Source of the DNA: Methanomicrobiales archaeon
GTDB lineage: Archaea; Halobacteriota; Methanomicrobia; Methanomicrobiales; Methanospirillaceae
Direction: 5' to 3'
Assembly (NCBI GenBank): GCA_025358115.1
Contig: JANYKQ010000043.1
Span: 1-36,595, forward strand
DNA: 36,595 nt
The translations under genes and the position numbers were made by a program. Below are positions 1 through 7,543 of the stretch, piece by piece (position 1 is the first letter of the stretch; each line of letters begins with the position of its first letter). The notes under the pieces were generated by a model that saw nothing but the letters and a program-made list of their open reading frames with translations, did no database searches and was not told where the DNA came from.

Positions 1-378
1 CAGGCCGAGATCTTTATCGAGCAGTTAAACCTCCTGGAAAATGCCCGGCAGGAGGCATCAGCCGCCATTGAAGCACTCGAAGCAATGGTCGTGGCCGAGG
101 ACAACACCGTTCTTCTCCAGATCGGTGGCGGGGCAAGTGTGCGGGCAAAGGTGCTCGAGCCTGAGAAGGTTCTTGTCGCTATCGGTGCAGAAGTGGTTAT
201 CGAGCGCACCAATAAAGAAGCAGTGGACTTCTTAAAAGGGCGGATCATGGAGATGGAAGCCTCACAGAAGAAGGTCTCCGAGACACTCGATAAACTGCGT
301 GCCCAGATGAACGAGATCAACAAACGACTTGAGTACGGGTACCAGCAGTCCATGGCCGGTGCCCCGGAAGAGGAATAA
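1..378 (+). CDS. pfdA: Prefoldin subunit alpha (5' end outside window)
   Basis: The reading frame is open from base 1, so the N-terminus is cut off by the window edge; 125 residues are visible. Prefoldin alpha assembles with beta into a jellyfish-shaped hexamer that holds unfolded proteins in the cytoplasm and passes them to the thermosome. The visible part shows an N-terminal coiled coil (ending about residue 25), a central beta-hairpin stretch with VAEDNTVLLQIGGGASV, and a second long heptad-rich coiled coil from about residue 65 to 115. This helix-hairpin-helix order is typical of the family, whose members are usually about 140 residues. The stop lies 10 bases before the ftsY start, so the two are probably cotranscribed. 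An internal ATG at 85 is not the real start, because coding similarity continues upstream of it. Confidence 0.9.
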   Translation, partial: QAEIFIEQLNLLENARQEASAAIEALEAMVVAEDNTVLLQIGGGASVRAKVLEPEKVLVAIGAEVVIERTNKEAVDFLKGRIMEMEASQKKVSETLDKLRAQMNEINKRLEYGYQQSMAGAPEEE

Positions 379-388
379 CGGAGTCTTC

Positions 389-1444
389 ATGTTCGGGGGG
401 CTCAGGGATCGGCTGCAGGCCGCGAGAAACCGGTTAAGCAGCAGCATAGGAGCTGTTGTTGCACCCCCTGCCGCTGAGCCCGTTGTAACTCCGCCCTCTT
501 CTGTCGCCCCCGGTACTCCCGCCGCCACTTCAGCGGAACCGGTAAAAACGGCTGCACCGAGTTTTGTTGATAAAGTCAAGGTGCTTGTTCTCGAACGGGA
601 ACTGATTGTATCGGACAAGAATATTGCCGATGCCCTCTCTGAACTCGAGATGACCCTGCTCGAAAGTGACGTGGCACTGCCCGTTACCGATGCCATCATC
701 GTCAGTGTCCGGAAAAACCTTGTCGGGAAACACCGGAAGATCGGTGAATCGGTGGATGCAATGGTTGTCAGTGCCTTGAAAACAGCACTCCTCGATGTGC
801 TGGGCAAGGGTTTCGATCTCAGGGAATACATCAACACCCATCCCCGCCCGGTCAAGATCCTGTTCACCGGGGTGAATGGGACGGGCAAGACCACGAGCGT
901 TGCAAAGATCGCCTCGTACCTTCACAAGCAGGGTTTCAGTGTCGTGATCGGGGCCGGGGACACCTACCGGGCCGGGGCGATCGAACAGATTGCCGTCCAT
1001 GCCGAGCGGATCGGGATCAAGGTCATCCAGCACAAGGAAGGCGCTGACCCGTCTGCGGTTCTCTTCGATACCGTGCAGTACGCAATCTCGCACAAGATCG
1101 ATGTTGTGCTGGCCGACACTGCCGGGCGGTTCCATACCAAGTCGAACCTGATGAACCAGCTCGACAAGATCAAACGCGTGATGAAACCGGACCTTGTGGT
1201 CTATGTTGATGAGGCAGTAGCGGGTAACGATGCGGTGATCCGGGCTGCCGAATTTGACCGGACGGTCGGGGCCGATGCGATCGTGCTCACCAAGGCCGAC
1301 ATGGACTCCCGGGGCGGGGCCGCGATCTCGATCGCCCATACGATTGGAAAACCGCTCATGTTCCTCGGGGTAGGCCAGGGATATGATGATATCATCCCGT
1401 TCGATCCCGCGGGTGTTGTCGATGAACTGCTGGATGGTGCCTGA
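389..1444 (+). CDS. ftsY: Signal recognition particle receptor FtsY
   Basis: FtsY is the membrane-associated GTPase that docks the SRP-ribosome complex at the translocon. The 351-residue protein has a short, low-complexity Ala/Pro/Val-rich A region (about residues 20-55), a helical N domain, then the G domain with G1 GVNGTGKTT (near residue 161), the insertion-box-type segment [14 protein letters not shown]3 DTAGR and G4 TKAD. The start at 389 is chosen because GGAG at 380-383 sits 5 bases upstream. An ATG at 329 in the same frame would extend the protein 20 residues into the prefoldin gene without a family-like sequence. The stop overlaps the srp54 start (TGATG), which suggests translational coupling of receptor and particle protein. 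Confidence 0.95.
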   Translation: MFGGLRDRLQAARNRLSSSIGAVVAPPAAEPVVTPPSSVAPGTPAATSAEPVKTAAPSFVDKVKVLVLERELIVSDKNIADALSELEMTLLESDVALPVTDAIIVSVRKNLVGKHRKIGESVDAMVVSALKTALLDVLGKGFDLREYINTHPRPVKILFTGVNGTGKTTSVAKIASYLHKQGFSVVIGAGDTYRAGAIEQIAVHAERIGIKVIQHKEGADPSAVLFDTVQYAISHKIDVVLADTAGRFHTKSNLMNQLDKIKRVMKPDLVVYVDEAVAGNDAVIRAAEFDRTVGADAIVLTKADMDSRGGAAISIAHTIGKPLMFLGVGQGYDDIIPFDPAGVVDELLDGA

Positions 1445-2772
1445 TGCTCGATAATCTCTCCTCCTCGTTAAAAGATGCATTAAAGAAACTTGCCGGAAAG
1501 ACGGTAGTCGACCGTGCCGCGGTCGATGAGCTGGTAAAAGATCTCCAGCGTGCGCTCATCTCGTCGGATGTCAACGTGAAGCTGGTGATGGAGCTGAGCA
1601 AGGCGATCCGCACCCGCTCTCTCGACGAACAACTCCCCAAGGGCACCAATGTAAGGGAGCATGTCCTGCGGATCGTGTACCAGGAGCTGGTCCGGCTCGT
1701 CTGGGCGTCAACCGAAGTCCGTCTCGAACCCCAGACCATCCTTATGGCAGGTCTGCAGGGGAGTGGAAAGACAACCACGACGGCAAAACTTGCCCGTTAC
1801 TTCCAGAAAAAAGGAATGAAAGTCGCAGTAATCTGTGCTGATACCTTCCGGCCGGGCGCCTATGACCAGCTCAATACGCTCTGTACCAAGATTCATGTGC
1901 CCTGCTTTGGTAATCCTGCAGAAAAGGATGCCATCAAGATCACCCGGGAAGGGCTTGCGGCACTCAGGGAACACGAACTGATCATTGTCGATACCCAGGG
2001 CCGCCATGCCCTGGAAGCCGACCTGATCCAGGAGATCATTGATCTCAATATCCTCACCAAAGCCACGCACCGCTGGCTGGTCATCGATGCAGCACTCGGC
2101 CAGCAGGCCAGCGAGCAGGCAAAACGGTTCCATGAAGCGATCGGGATCGACGGTGTCATCATCACCAAGATGGACGGGACGGCAAAAGGCGGTGGCGCAA
2201 TGTCTGCTGTAGCCGAGACCAAGAGCGGGATTGCGTTCATCGGTTCCGGCGAGACGATCGAGGATCTCGAACGGTTCGACGCTGACGGGTTCATCTCCCG
2301 CCTGCTCGGCATGGGTGACTTAAAGGCACTCTACGAGAAGGCCACTGAGGCGATGAACGCGGATGACATGGATGTCAACGCGATGATGAAGGGCAAGTTC
2401 ACCCTCCGCGACATGTACAAACAGCTCGAAGCCCTCAACAAGATGGGGCCGTTGAAACAGATCATGGGCATGCTCCCGCTGGGCAACATGGAACTGCCTG
2501 AAGGGGTGTATGATGTCACGAGTACCAAGATGCTGCGCTACCGGATCATCATGGACTCGATGACCCCCGGGGAACTCGATGAACCCACCCTCATCAACAG
2601 CTCCCGCATGTCGCGGATTGCCCACGGGTCAGGGGCAACTCCCGATGAAGTCCGGGAACTGCTCAAGTACTTCAAGACCATGCAGCGGACCTTAAAAGGG
2701 CTGCGTGGCGCAGGCAGCGGCGGGAAGTTCAATATGCAGCGCCTGATGAAACGTTTCTCGGGACAGCAGTGA
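1444..2772 (+). CDS. srp54: Signal recognition particle 54 kDa protein
   Basis: SRP54 binds signal sequences and 7S RNA and forms a twin GTPase with FtsY. The 442-residue protein has the N domain helical bundle (about 1-85), the G domain with G1 [10 protein letters not shown] near residue 103, the insertion-box segment [18 protein letters not shown] (G3) and [10 protein letters not shown] (G4 and beyond). A methionine-rich M domain runs from about residue 300, with the conserved helix segment around [19 protein letters not shown] and the RNA-binding part near [12 protein letters not shown]. The length is normal for archaeal SRP54. Its ATG overlaps the ftsY stop by one base. Confidence 0.97.
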   Translation: MLDNLSSSLKDALKKLAGKTVVDRAAVDELVKDLQRALISSDVNVKLVMELSKAIRTRSLDEQLPKGTNVREHVLRIVYQELVRLVWASTEVRLEPQTILMAGLQGSGKTTTTAKLARYFQKKGMKVAVICADTFRPGAYDQLNTLCTKIHVPCFGNPAEKDAIKITREGLAALREHELIIVDTQGRHALEADLIQEIIDLNILTKATHRWLVIDAALGQQASEQAKRFHEAIGIDGVIITKMDGTAKGGGAMSAVAETKSGIAFIGSGETIEDLERFDADGFISRLLGMGDLKALYEKATEAMNADDMDVNAMMKGKFTLRDMYKQLEALNKMGPLKQIMGMLPLGNMELPEGVYDVTSTKMLRYRIIMDSMTPGELDEPTLINSSRMSRIAHGSGATPDEVRELLKYFKTMQRTLKGLRGAGSGGKFNMQRLMKRFSGQQ

Positions 2773-2780
2773 CGCACGCA

Positions 2781-3359
2781 ATGACAGTGTTTGCAATTGT
2801 CGGGCATATTGCCCGGACTGACGGGGGCTATTCACTCAATGACCTGCCGGGAAGCGGCGGGCGGATGGATGTGATCTGCCGGTGTGTGAATGCATCGTTC
2901 TTCCTCTCGCATGATCTCCGCAGGGACGTGGAATGTTACCTCGTGCTCTGCGGTGCACCCGCCGGTCCAAAAACCGTAAAATTCTCCGGGGAAACGATAC
3001 GCTCGCTCTCCCCGGATGAGCGGAGTGCCGGTGCCCTGATAAAAAAGGCGCTGGATACCGTTTGCGGAAATGAGTTCCGCGAGGCTGCTGACGGTATTCA
3101 TGTGCGCAAGGGCGGTCTGGAACGGCTCCTGACCGAGCATAGCTTTGCTGTGCTGGATGAGCATGGGGGAGATGTCCGGAAGGCCGGCACTCTTCCCGGG
3201 GCCTTCCTGCTCTCGGATCATCTCAACTTCACCGGAGCCGAAGAGATACTGGTAAAAGACTGCCCGCGGTATTCCGTAGGGCCCAACTGCCTGCATGCCG
3301 ATCATACCATTACGGTGCTGCAGAACGAGCTGGACAGGAGAAAGAGCCAATGGACGTAA
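2781..3359 (+). CDS. trmY: tRNA (pseudouridine(54)-N(1))-methyltransferase TrmY
   Basis: TrmY is a SPOUT-class SAM enzyme that methylates pseudouridine 54 in the T-loop of archaeal tRNAs to m1-pseudouridine, the archaeal counterpart of ribothymidine. Family hallmarks are visible: an N-terminal beta strand, the segment LPGSGGRMDVICRCVNASF, FLSHDLRRDV, SPDERSAGALIKKAL, and a C-terminal knot region with LSDHLNF and SVGPNCLHADH, where SPOUT enzymes bind SAM. The ATG at 2781 gives 192 residues; an in-frame GTG at 2769 would overlap the srp54 stop and add four residues, and no clear Shine-Dalgarno sequence decides between them. The 3' end overlaps pus10 by 10 bases, and Pus10 makes the substrate of TrmY. 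Confidence 0.93.
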   Translation: MTVFAIVGHIARTDGGYSLNDLPGSGGRMDVICRCVNASFFLSHDLRRDVECYLVLCGAPAGPKTVKFSGETIRSLSPDERSAGALIKKALDTVCGNEFREAADGIHVRKGGLERLLTEHSFAVLDEHGGDVRKAGTLPGAFLLSDHLNFTGAEEILVKDCPRYSVGPNCLHADHTITVLQNELDRRKSQWT

Positions 3360-4582
3360 ACGAACAGGTGGATAAGATCCTCGAATATGGCGACTGCTGC
3401 GATCACTGCCTCGGGCGCTTCTTTGGCAAACGCTCACATGGGCTGAGCAATGATGAACGCGGAAGAAGCCTGAGGATTGCAAAGGCTATTGTGGCAAATG
3501 TGCCCTACAAGAAATTCAAGGCTACCTGCTGGGTGTGCGGGAACTTCTTTGACGATGTGCCCGTATGGGCGGATCGTGTTGTTGCCGCAACCACGGGCCT
3601 GGAGTTTGAGAATTTCTTAATCGGTTGCCGTGTCCCTCCGCTGATTGCTGAGAACGAGGAGATGGTCTGGAGCGACCTTTCCCTTTCCGAACCAGAACCT
3701 TTCAAATCGGAAGTGAACCGTGAAGTGGGAAAGGCAGTTTCTGCGCGCACCGGCAAGATTGTGGACTTCAAGAATCCGCAGATCGTAATCATTCTTGATC
3801 CATCTTCCGGGAATACTGAAGTGACGATCAATTCGGTCTTCTTCTATGGCCGGTACCAGAAGTTTGAGCGCGGTATCCCGCAGACTCACTGGGATTGCCG
3901 GGAGTGCCGGGGTAAGGGGTGCGAGAAGTGTAATTTCACCGGAGCCCAGTATCTCGATTCCGTTGAAGAGCTGATCGGCAGGCCGGTCATTGTAGCCTTT
4001 GATGGGACAAACGCTGTGCTCCACGGTGCAGGAAGAGAGGATATCGACGCCCGGATGGTTGGGACGGGACGTCCGTTCATTCTCGAAGTGGTTGAACCGA
4101 AACGGCGCACCCTTGATCTCAAGGAACTCGAAGCTGAGATCAACCGGACGGCGGATGGGCGTGTTTCTGTGGAACTGAAACGCTGGACCGACCGGGCTGA
4201 AGTGGAAACCCTTAAATCCAACAAAGCGCATAAAAAATACAGGATCCTGGTCGAGGTTGACGGCACATTATCTGCGGATGAGTTCGCAATTGCCGTAAAA
4301 ACCCTGGATGGCGTCACAATACAACAGCGCACTCCTGAAAGGGTTGCTCACCGGAGAGCAGATAAAATCCGGGAGCGAAAGGTCCTCGCGATCGAGCATG
4401 TAGGGGAACAGGACGGCAAATTTGTTGTCGAAGTCCTGGGCGAAGCCGGCCTCTACATCAAAGAGCTCGTGAGCGGGGACTCAGGCAGAACCCGTCCGAG
4501 TCTTGCCGAGATCCTGAAAAAACCGGCCCGCGTTACCAGCCTCGACGTAACACAGGTAGAAGGAATGAAGGAGGGAGATTAA
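3350..4582 (+). CDS. pus10: tRNA pseudouridine synthase Pus10
   Basis: Pus10 isomerises uridine 54 (and in many archaea U55) of tRNA. The 410-residue protein starts with a zinc-binding THUMP-like region with Cys pairs at about residues 16-20 (CCDHC) and 60-63 (CWVC). A further cysteine cluster, CRECRGKGCEKC, lies near residues 183-194. The C-terminal pseudouridine synthase domain carries the conserved motif GREDIDARMVGTGRPF starting at residue 228; the catalytic aspartate should lie in it, most likely D233. The start overlaps the end of trmY, so the two enzymes acting on position 54 are coupled. Two bases separate its stop from the L21e start. Confidence 0.94.
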   Translation: MDVNEQVDKILEYGDCCDHCLGRFFGKRSHGLSNDERGRSLRIAKAIVANVPYKKFKATCWVCGNFFDDVPVWADRVVAATTGLEFENFLIGCRVPPLIAENEEMVWSDLSLSEPEPFKSEVNREVGKAVSARTGKIVDFKNPQIVIILDPSSGNTEVTINSVFFYGRYQKFERGIPQTHWDCRECRGKGCEKCNFTGAQYLDSVEELIGRPVIVAFDGTNAVLHGAGREDIDARMVGTGRPFILEVVEPKRRTLDLKELEAEINRTADGRVSVELKRWTDRAEVETLKSNKAHKKYRILVEVDGTLSADEFAIAVKTLDGVTIQQRTPERVAHRRADKIRERKVLAIEHVGEQDGKFVVEVLGEAGLYIKELVSGDSGRTRPSLAEILKKPARVTSLDVTQVEGMKEGD

Positions 4583-4583
4583 C

Positions 4584-4874
4584 ATGGCACATCACAATGG
4601 TCCACGAAAGAAAACCCGGTATAAGTTCAAGAAAGATCTGAGAAAGCGCGGGTTGCCGCCTGTGACCTCCGTCATCCAGCATTTCGAGATTGGTGACAGG
4701 GTACATGTGGTATGTGAACCGAGCATCCAGAAGGGAATGCCCCACCGCAGGTTCCACGGAAAGACCGGAACCGTTATCGGCCGCCGCGGTCGTGCATGGT
4801 TACTTACCATCCGCGATGGTGACGCTGATAAGACCGTCATCTCCAGACCACAACATCTAAAAGCACAAAAGTAA
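4584..4874 (+). CDS. rpl21e: Ribosomal protein eL21 (L21e)
   Basis: This 96-residue basic protein matches the archaeal/eukaryotic L21e family of the large ribosomal subunit. The N-terminus is MAHHNGPRKKTRYKFKKD; the core has the KOW/SH3-like segments FEIGDRVHVVCEPSIQKGMP and RFHGKTGTVIGRRGRAW, followed by the family's C-terminal strand region. GGAGGG lies just before the ATG at 4584. It sits immediately after pus10 and before rpoF, an arrangement common in euryarchaea. Confidence 0.97.
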   Translation: MAHHNGPRKKTRYKFKKDLRKRGLPPVTSVIQHFEIGDRVHVVCEPSIQKGMPHRRFHGKTGTVIGRRGRAWLLTIRDGDADKTVISRPQHLKAQK

Positions 4875-4895
4875 ACTCAATCTTTGGAGATTGGC

Positions 4896-5246
4896 ATGAA
4901 AGTCAAAGGTATCATTAGCGAAGAGAAGGTTACCCTCCCCGAGATGCGGGGAGTCCTCTTAGCGGTAGAATCCGAACGGATAGCCGCCGAGAAGGAGATG
5001 TCGTATGAGTTCCGGCGCTGTGTCGAACACGCAAATCAGCTGACAAAGACTACGCCGGAAAAGTCCCATGCACTCGTTGCCGAGCTCCTAAAACTGGAAA
5101 AGATGAAACCGGAGATTGCGTACCGTATTGCCAATATCATGCCAAAGACCCGCGATGAAGTCAGGGCGATCTACGCAAAGGAGCGGTTCACGCTTTCTCC
5201 TGAAGAAGTCGACAATATCGTCGAACTGGTGATGACACACTTCTGA
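4896..5246 (+). CDS. rpoF: DNA-directed RNA polymerase subunit Rpo4 (F)
   Basis: Rpo4 (RpoF, the RPB4 homologue) pairs with Rpo7 in the RNA polymerase stalk. The 116-residue protein is largely helical and ends in the HRDC-like region TRDEVRAIYAKERFTLSPEEVDN, with the conserved acidic C-terminus. The start at ATG 4896 follows GGAG at 4886-4889 with a 6-base gap. An in-frame TTG at 4884 exists, but it overlaps that ribosome-binding site. The gene lies between L21e and DUF655; the partner gene for Rpo7 is not in the window. Confidence 0.94.
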   Translation: MKVKGIISEEKVTLPEMRGVLLAVESERIAAEKEMSYEFRRCVEHANQLTKTTPEKSHALVAELLKLEKMKPEIAYRIANIMPKTRDEVRAIYAKERFTLSPEEVDNIVELVMTHF

Positions 5247-5257
5247 GGTGTGATTCC

Positions 5258-5821
5258 ATGAAGGCGGAGAAAAAAGAGATCAACGCGATCGTACTGGATG
5301 TGCTCATGAAGGGCCATGCTGACGACCCCCGCCCCCAGTTTAAGCGGGAGCCTGTTATCCAGGCAATGGGTGTTGAGCAGTTCAAACTTCTCGAACTTGT
5401 GCCGAAACCTTCCCTCGCAATCCAGCTCCATGACCGTGTCTATATCGGTGATGCAGAACGGGATAAGATTGAACGGGTGAAGCGCAGGATCGGGTATGAA
5501 GATCTCACTCCGACAGCCAGGGGCGAACTCCCGTTTGTCATTGAAGAAGTCATTAAGGAGCGGGAAGCTGATTTTGTTGCTTTCTTCAACAAGGCGATCT
5601 CTATCACGCCCCGTCTTCATATGCTGCACCTTCTCCCGGGCATTGGAAAGAAACTGATGTGGGAGATTTTAGAGGAGCGCAACAAGAAACCGTTTGCCAG
5701 CCTGGCAGACATTTCGGCCCGTATAAAATCGATTCCCCACCCCGAGAAGATGATCCAGGGACGGATCATTGAAGAGCTCGAGATCAAGGATACCAAATAT
5801 CACGTCTTTACCACCCGATGA
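5258..5821 (+). CDS. DUF655 family nucleic-acid-binding protein
   Basis: This 187-residue protein belongs to the archaeal DUF655 family, which is regularly found between rpoF and ksgA. The N-terminal half looks like a small beta-barrel (FKLLELVPKPSLAIQLHDRVYIG). The C-terminal half contains a helix-hairpin-helix segment around HMLHLLPGIGKKLMWEILEE (about residues 125-145), which suggests RNA or DNA binding. The exact role is not known; the neighbours suggest ribosome or tRNA biology. GAGGTG at 5245-5250 lies 7 bases before the ATG, and the stop overlaps the rsmA start (ATGA). Confidence 0.9.
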   Translation: MKAEKKEINAIVLDVLMKGHADDPRPQFKREPVIQAMGVEQFKLLELVPKPSLAIQLHDRVYIGDAERDKIERVKRRIGYEDLTPTARGELPFVIEEVIKEREADFVAFFNKAISITPRLHMLHLLPGIGKKLMWEILEERNKKPFASLADISARIKSIPHPEKMIQGRIIEELEIKDTKYHVFTTR

Positions 5822-6582
5822 AAGCATATCACGACCAGCACTTCCTCATAGATCCAAACGCCGTAAAGCGGATCGCAGACCTTGAGGATGTTAAAGATAA
5901 GCAAGTGCTGGAAGTAGGCCCGGGCAACGGGGCACTCACCCGTGCCCTGCTGGAACGCGGTGCCATTGTTCACGCAGTTGAACTCGATGGGAATCTCTGC
6001 GAGCAACTCGAGGACAGTTTTTTTGATGAAATTGAGAGCGGGCAGCTCACCGTGCAGCACGGCGATGCAACCCGGGTTGAACTCCCACCATTCGAAATGT
6101 CCGTATCCAACCTGCCCTATTCTGTCAGTTCCAAGATCACGTTCCGCCTGCTCGATCACGGGTTCCGCGTCGCGGTGCTGATGTACCAGAGCGAGTTTGC
6201 AGACCGCATGGTAGCCCCGGCCGGCACCAAGGACTGTGGCCGGCTCTCGATCATGGTTCAGACGTATGCAGCAGTACAGCGGTGTTTTGAGTTACCCCCA
6301 CAGTGCTTCTCTCCCCGCCCGCAGGTCCACTCAACGGTTGTCAAGATCTTTCCCCGCGATCCCATCTTCTTTATTGAAGACCGGAAGCGCTATGCAGACG
6401 TAGTCCGGGGGCTTTTCATGCACCGGAGAAAGACGGTCCGTAACTGCCTTAAGGGTTCATCCGGTATGCTCGATCCAGCCTGGGTTGAGCGGGTGATTGC
6501 TACCCTTCCCGAAGAGATCTTAAAGAGCCGTCCTGAGGCGCTGTACCTGGAAGATTTTGCTACTATCAGCAATATGGCGTGA
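5818..6582 (+). CDS. rsmA: 16S rRNA dimethyladenosine transferase (KsgA/Dim1)
   Basis: The enzyme dimethylates two adjacent adenosines in the 3' hairpin of 16S rRNA during small-subunit assembly, using SAM. The 254-residue protein has the class I methyltransferase motif I VLEVGPGNGALTRALL (about residues 30-45), the acidic ribose-binding EL in VHAVELDG, and the catalytic motif IV NLPYSVSSKI. The C-terminal helical domain contains PQVHSTVVKI and FMHRRKTVRN, both typical of KsgA/Dim1. It is the last gene of the rightward cluster, with a 4-base overlap with DUF655. T-rich tracts follow about 120 bases downstream. Confidence 0.96.
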   Translation: MKAYHDQHFLIDPNAVKRIADLEDVKDKQVLEVGPGNGALTRALLERGAIVHAVELDGNLCEQLEDSFFDEIESGQLTVQHGDATRVELPPFEMSVSNLPYSVSSKITFRLLDHGFRVAVLMYQSEFADRMVAPAGTKDCGRLSIMVQTYAAVQRCFELPPQCFSPRPQVHSTVVKIFPRDPIFFIEDRKRYADVVRGLFMHRRKTVRNCLKGSSGMLDPAWVERVIATLPEEILKSRPEALYLEDFATISNMA

Positions 6583-6705
6583 ATGCCACCGGTAAACCTT
6601 CCAGCTGAGACTTTGGCCAGTTAACCCTCCAATGGGGAACCTGTTTAAAAAAAAATGGAATACTGGTTTTCATGTTTACGGGTAAATATTATCGGTCCAC
6701 TCCTG

Positions 6706-6735
6706 TTTTTTGCAGAGTATGTTTTTTCTTTGGGT
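6706..6735 (+). terminator. Probable T-rich archaeal terminator after rsmA
   Basis: Two runs of six T (6706-6711 and 6722-6727) follow the long rightward cluster. Archaeal intrinsic termination is driven mainly by such U-rich tracts. No strong hairpin is seen, so the call rests on T-run position only. Confidence 0.35.
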
Positions 6736-6897
6736 GATTCCTCCTAATTTTGAGCAGGAACCCGGCAAACAAAACTTTAGTCCGCTGCTTACTTTCCCCA
6801 CTCTGCAACCAGCGACGTTGGATCTATGGTATTTGTGATCCTTTGATTGTCGTAAAATTGTCTTTTGGTTACGGTGTTCAACAGAACAAAAAACTAC

Positions 6898-6933
6898 ATA
6901 GTATATTACTCAATAAAAACTACTCAATAAAAA
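6898..6933 (+). promoter_or_regulatory. Probable promoter with tandem 13-base repeat upstream of V4R gene
   Basis: A TATA-like element (TAGTATATTA, about 6899-6908) is followed by TACTCAATAAAAA at 6907-6919 and again at 6921-6933, a 14-base period. The second copy ends two bases before the likely GTG start at 6936. The TATA-to-start distance of roughly 33 bases would give a transcript with almost no leader. The repeat is placed where an operator would cover the transcription start. Confidence 0.5.
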
Positions 6934-6935
6934 TA

Positions 6936-7484
6936 GTGGGGGTATGTCTGATAACCGGAAATATCGCAAATGAGGGAAAATACAAATTTACCTGGGATTT
7001 TATCGGGGACATCAAATCGGGAAGACCAAACCTTGGTTTTACTACCCGACTTGAAGTCTATCGCCTGATGCAGTACACTCTCCGGGATGCACTTGAACAG
7101 GAAGTCGGTACAAAAACTGCCGACCGGATCTTTTATAATGCCGGTAAACTGGCAGGAACGGAATTTTACCGGATGGTCATTGTCAATGCACCGGATCTCA
7201 ACACGTTTATAAAAAAATGCCAGGATGCCCTGCAGGCTATGGGGATAGGAATTCTCCGGATAGAGAAATCGGATCTGGAAAATTTATCATTCATCCTGAC
7301 CGTAAGTGAGGATCTTGACTGTTCAGGGCTCCCTGATATTGGGTTTGTCGTTTGTACCTATGATGAAGGATTTATTGCCGGGCTTCTTGAGGCATTCAGC
7401 GGTAAAAAGTTCCATGTTGTTGAAATCGACTGCTGGTGTACCGGAGACCGAACCTGCCGGTTTACGGCAGATCTTATCAGGTAA
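6936..7484 (+). CDS. 4-vinyl reductase (V4R) domain sensor protein
   Basis: The V4R domain is a small-molecule-binding fold known from bacteriochlorophyll biosynthesis proteins, XylR-type regulators and many methanogen proteins; here it probably binds a hydrocarbon-like or other ligand and acts in signalling. The 182-residue product is essentially one V4R domain: LGFTTRLEVYRLMQYTLRD near the N-terminus, AGKLAGTEFYR in the middle, and the conserved C-terminal region CTYDEGFIAGLL followed by EIDCWCTGDRTCRF with its cysteines. The start is uncertain. GTG 6936 is the last in-frame start before the domain and fits the TATA position. An ATG at 6944 is out of frame and opens only a nine-codon frame. 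The PAS protein gene follows 59 bases later. Confidence 0.75.
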   Translation: MGVCLITGNIANEGKYKFTWDFIGDIKSGRPNLGFTTRLEVYRLMQYTLRDALEQEVGTKTADRIFYNAGKLAGTEFYRMVIVNAPDLNTFIKKCQDALQAMGIGILRIEKSDLENLSFILTVSEDLDCSGLPDIGFVVCTYDEGFIAGLLEAFSGKKFHVVEIDCWCTGDRTCRFTADLIR

Positions 7485-7543
7485 CGATAGAAAAAAAGTC
7501 CCAATGCCCCCGCAAAAAAATGATACCCAAAAAAAATCATTCA

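Larger units (their letters stand above)
6583..6935. other. Gene-free region between rsmA and the V4R gene
   Basis: About 350 bases carry no convincing coding sequence. The in-frame extension upstream of the V4R gene to a TTG at 6750 does not resemble the family. The right part is AT-rich and holds a probable TATA box and a two-copy 13-base direct repeat; the left part holds T-rich tracts. No RNA gene was recognised. Confidence 0.5.

Noticed and set aside
530-1480. Minus-strand open frame of 316 codons opposite ftsY
   Set aside because: Antisense shadow of ftsY, rich in Asp/Arg/His, with no family features.
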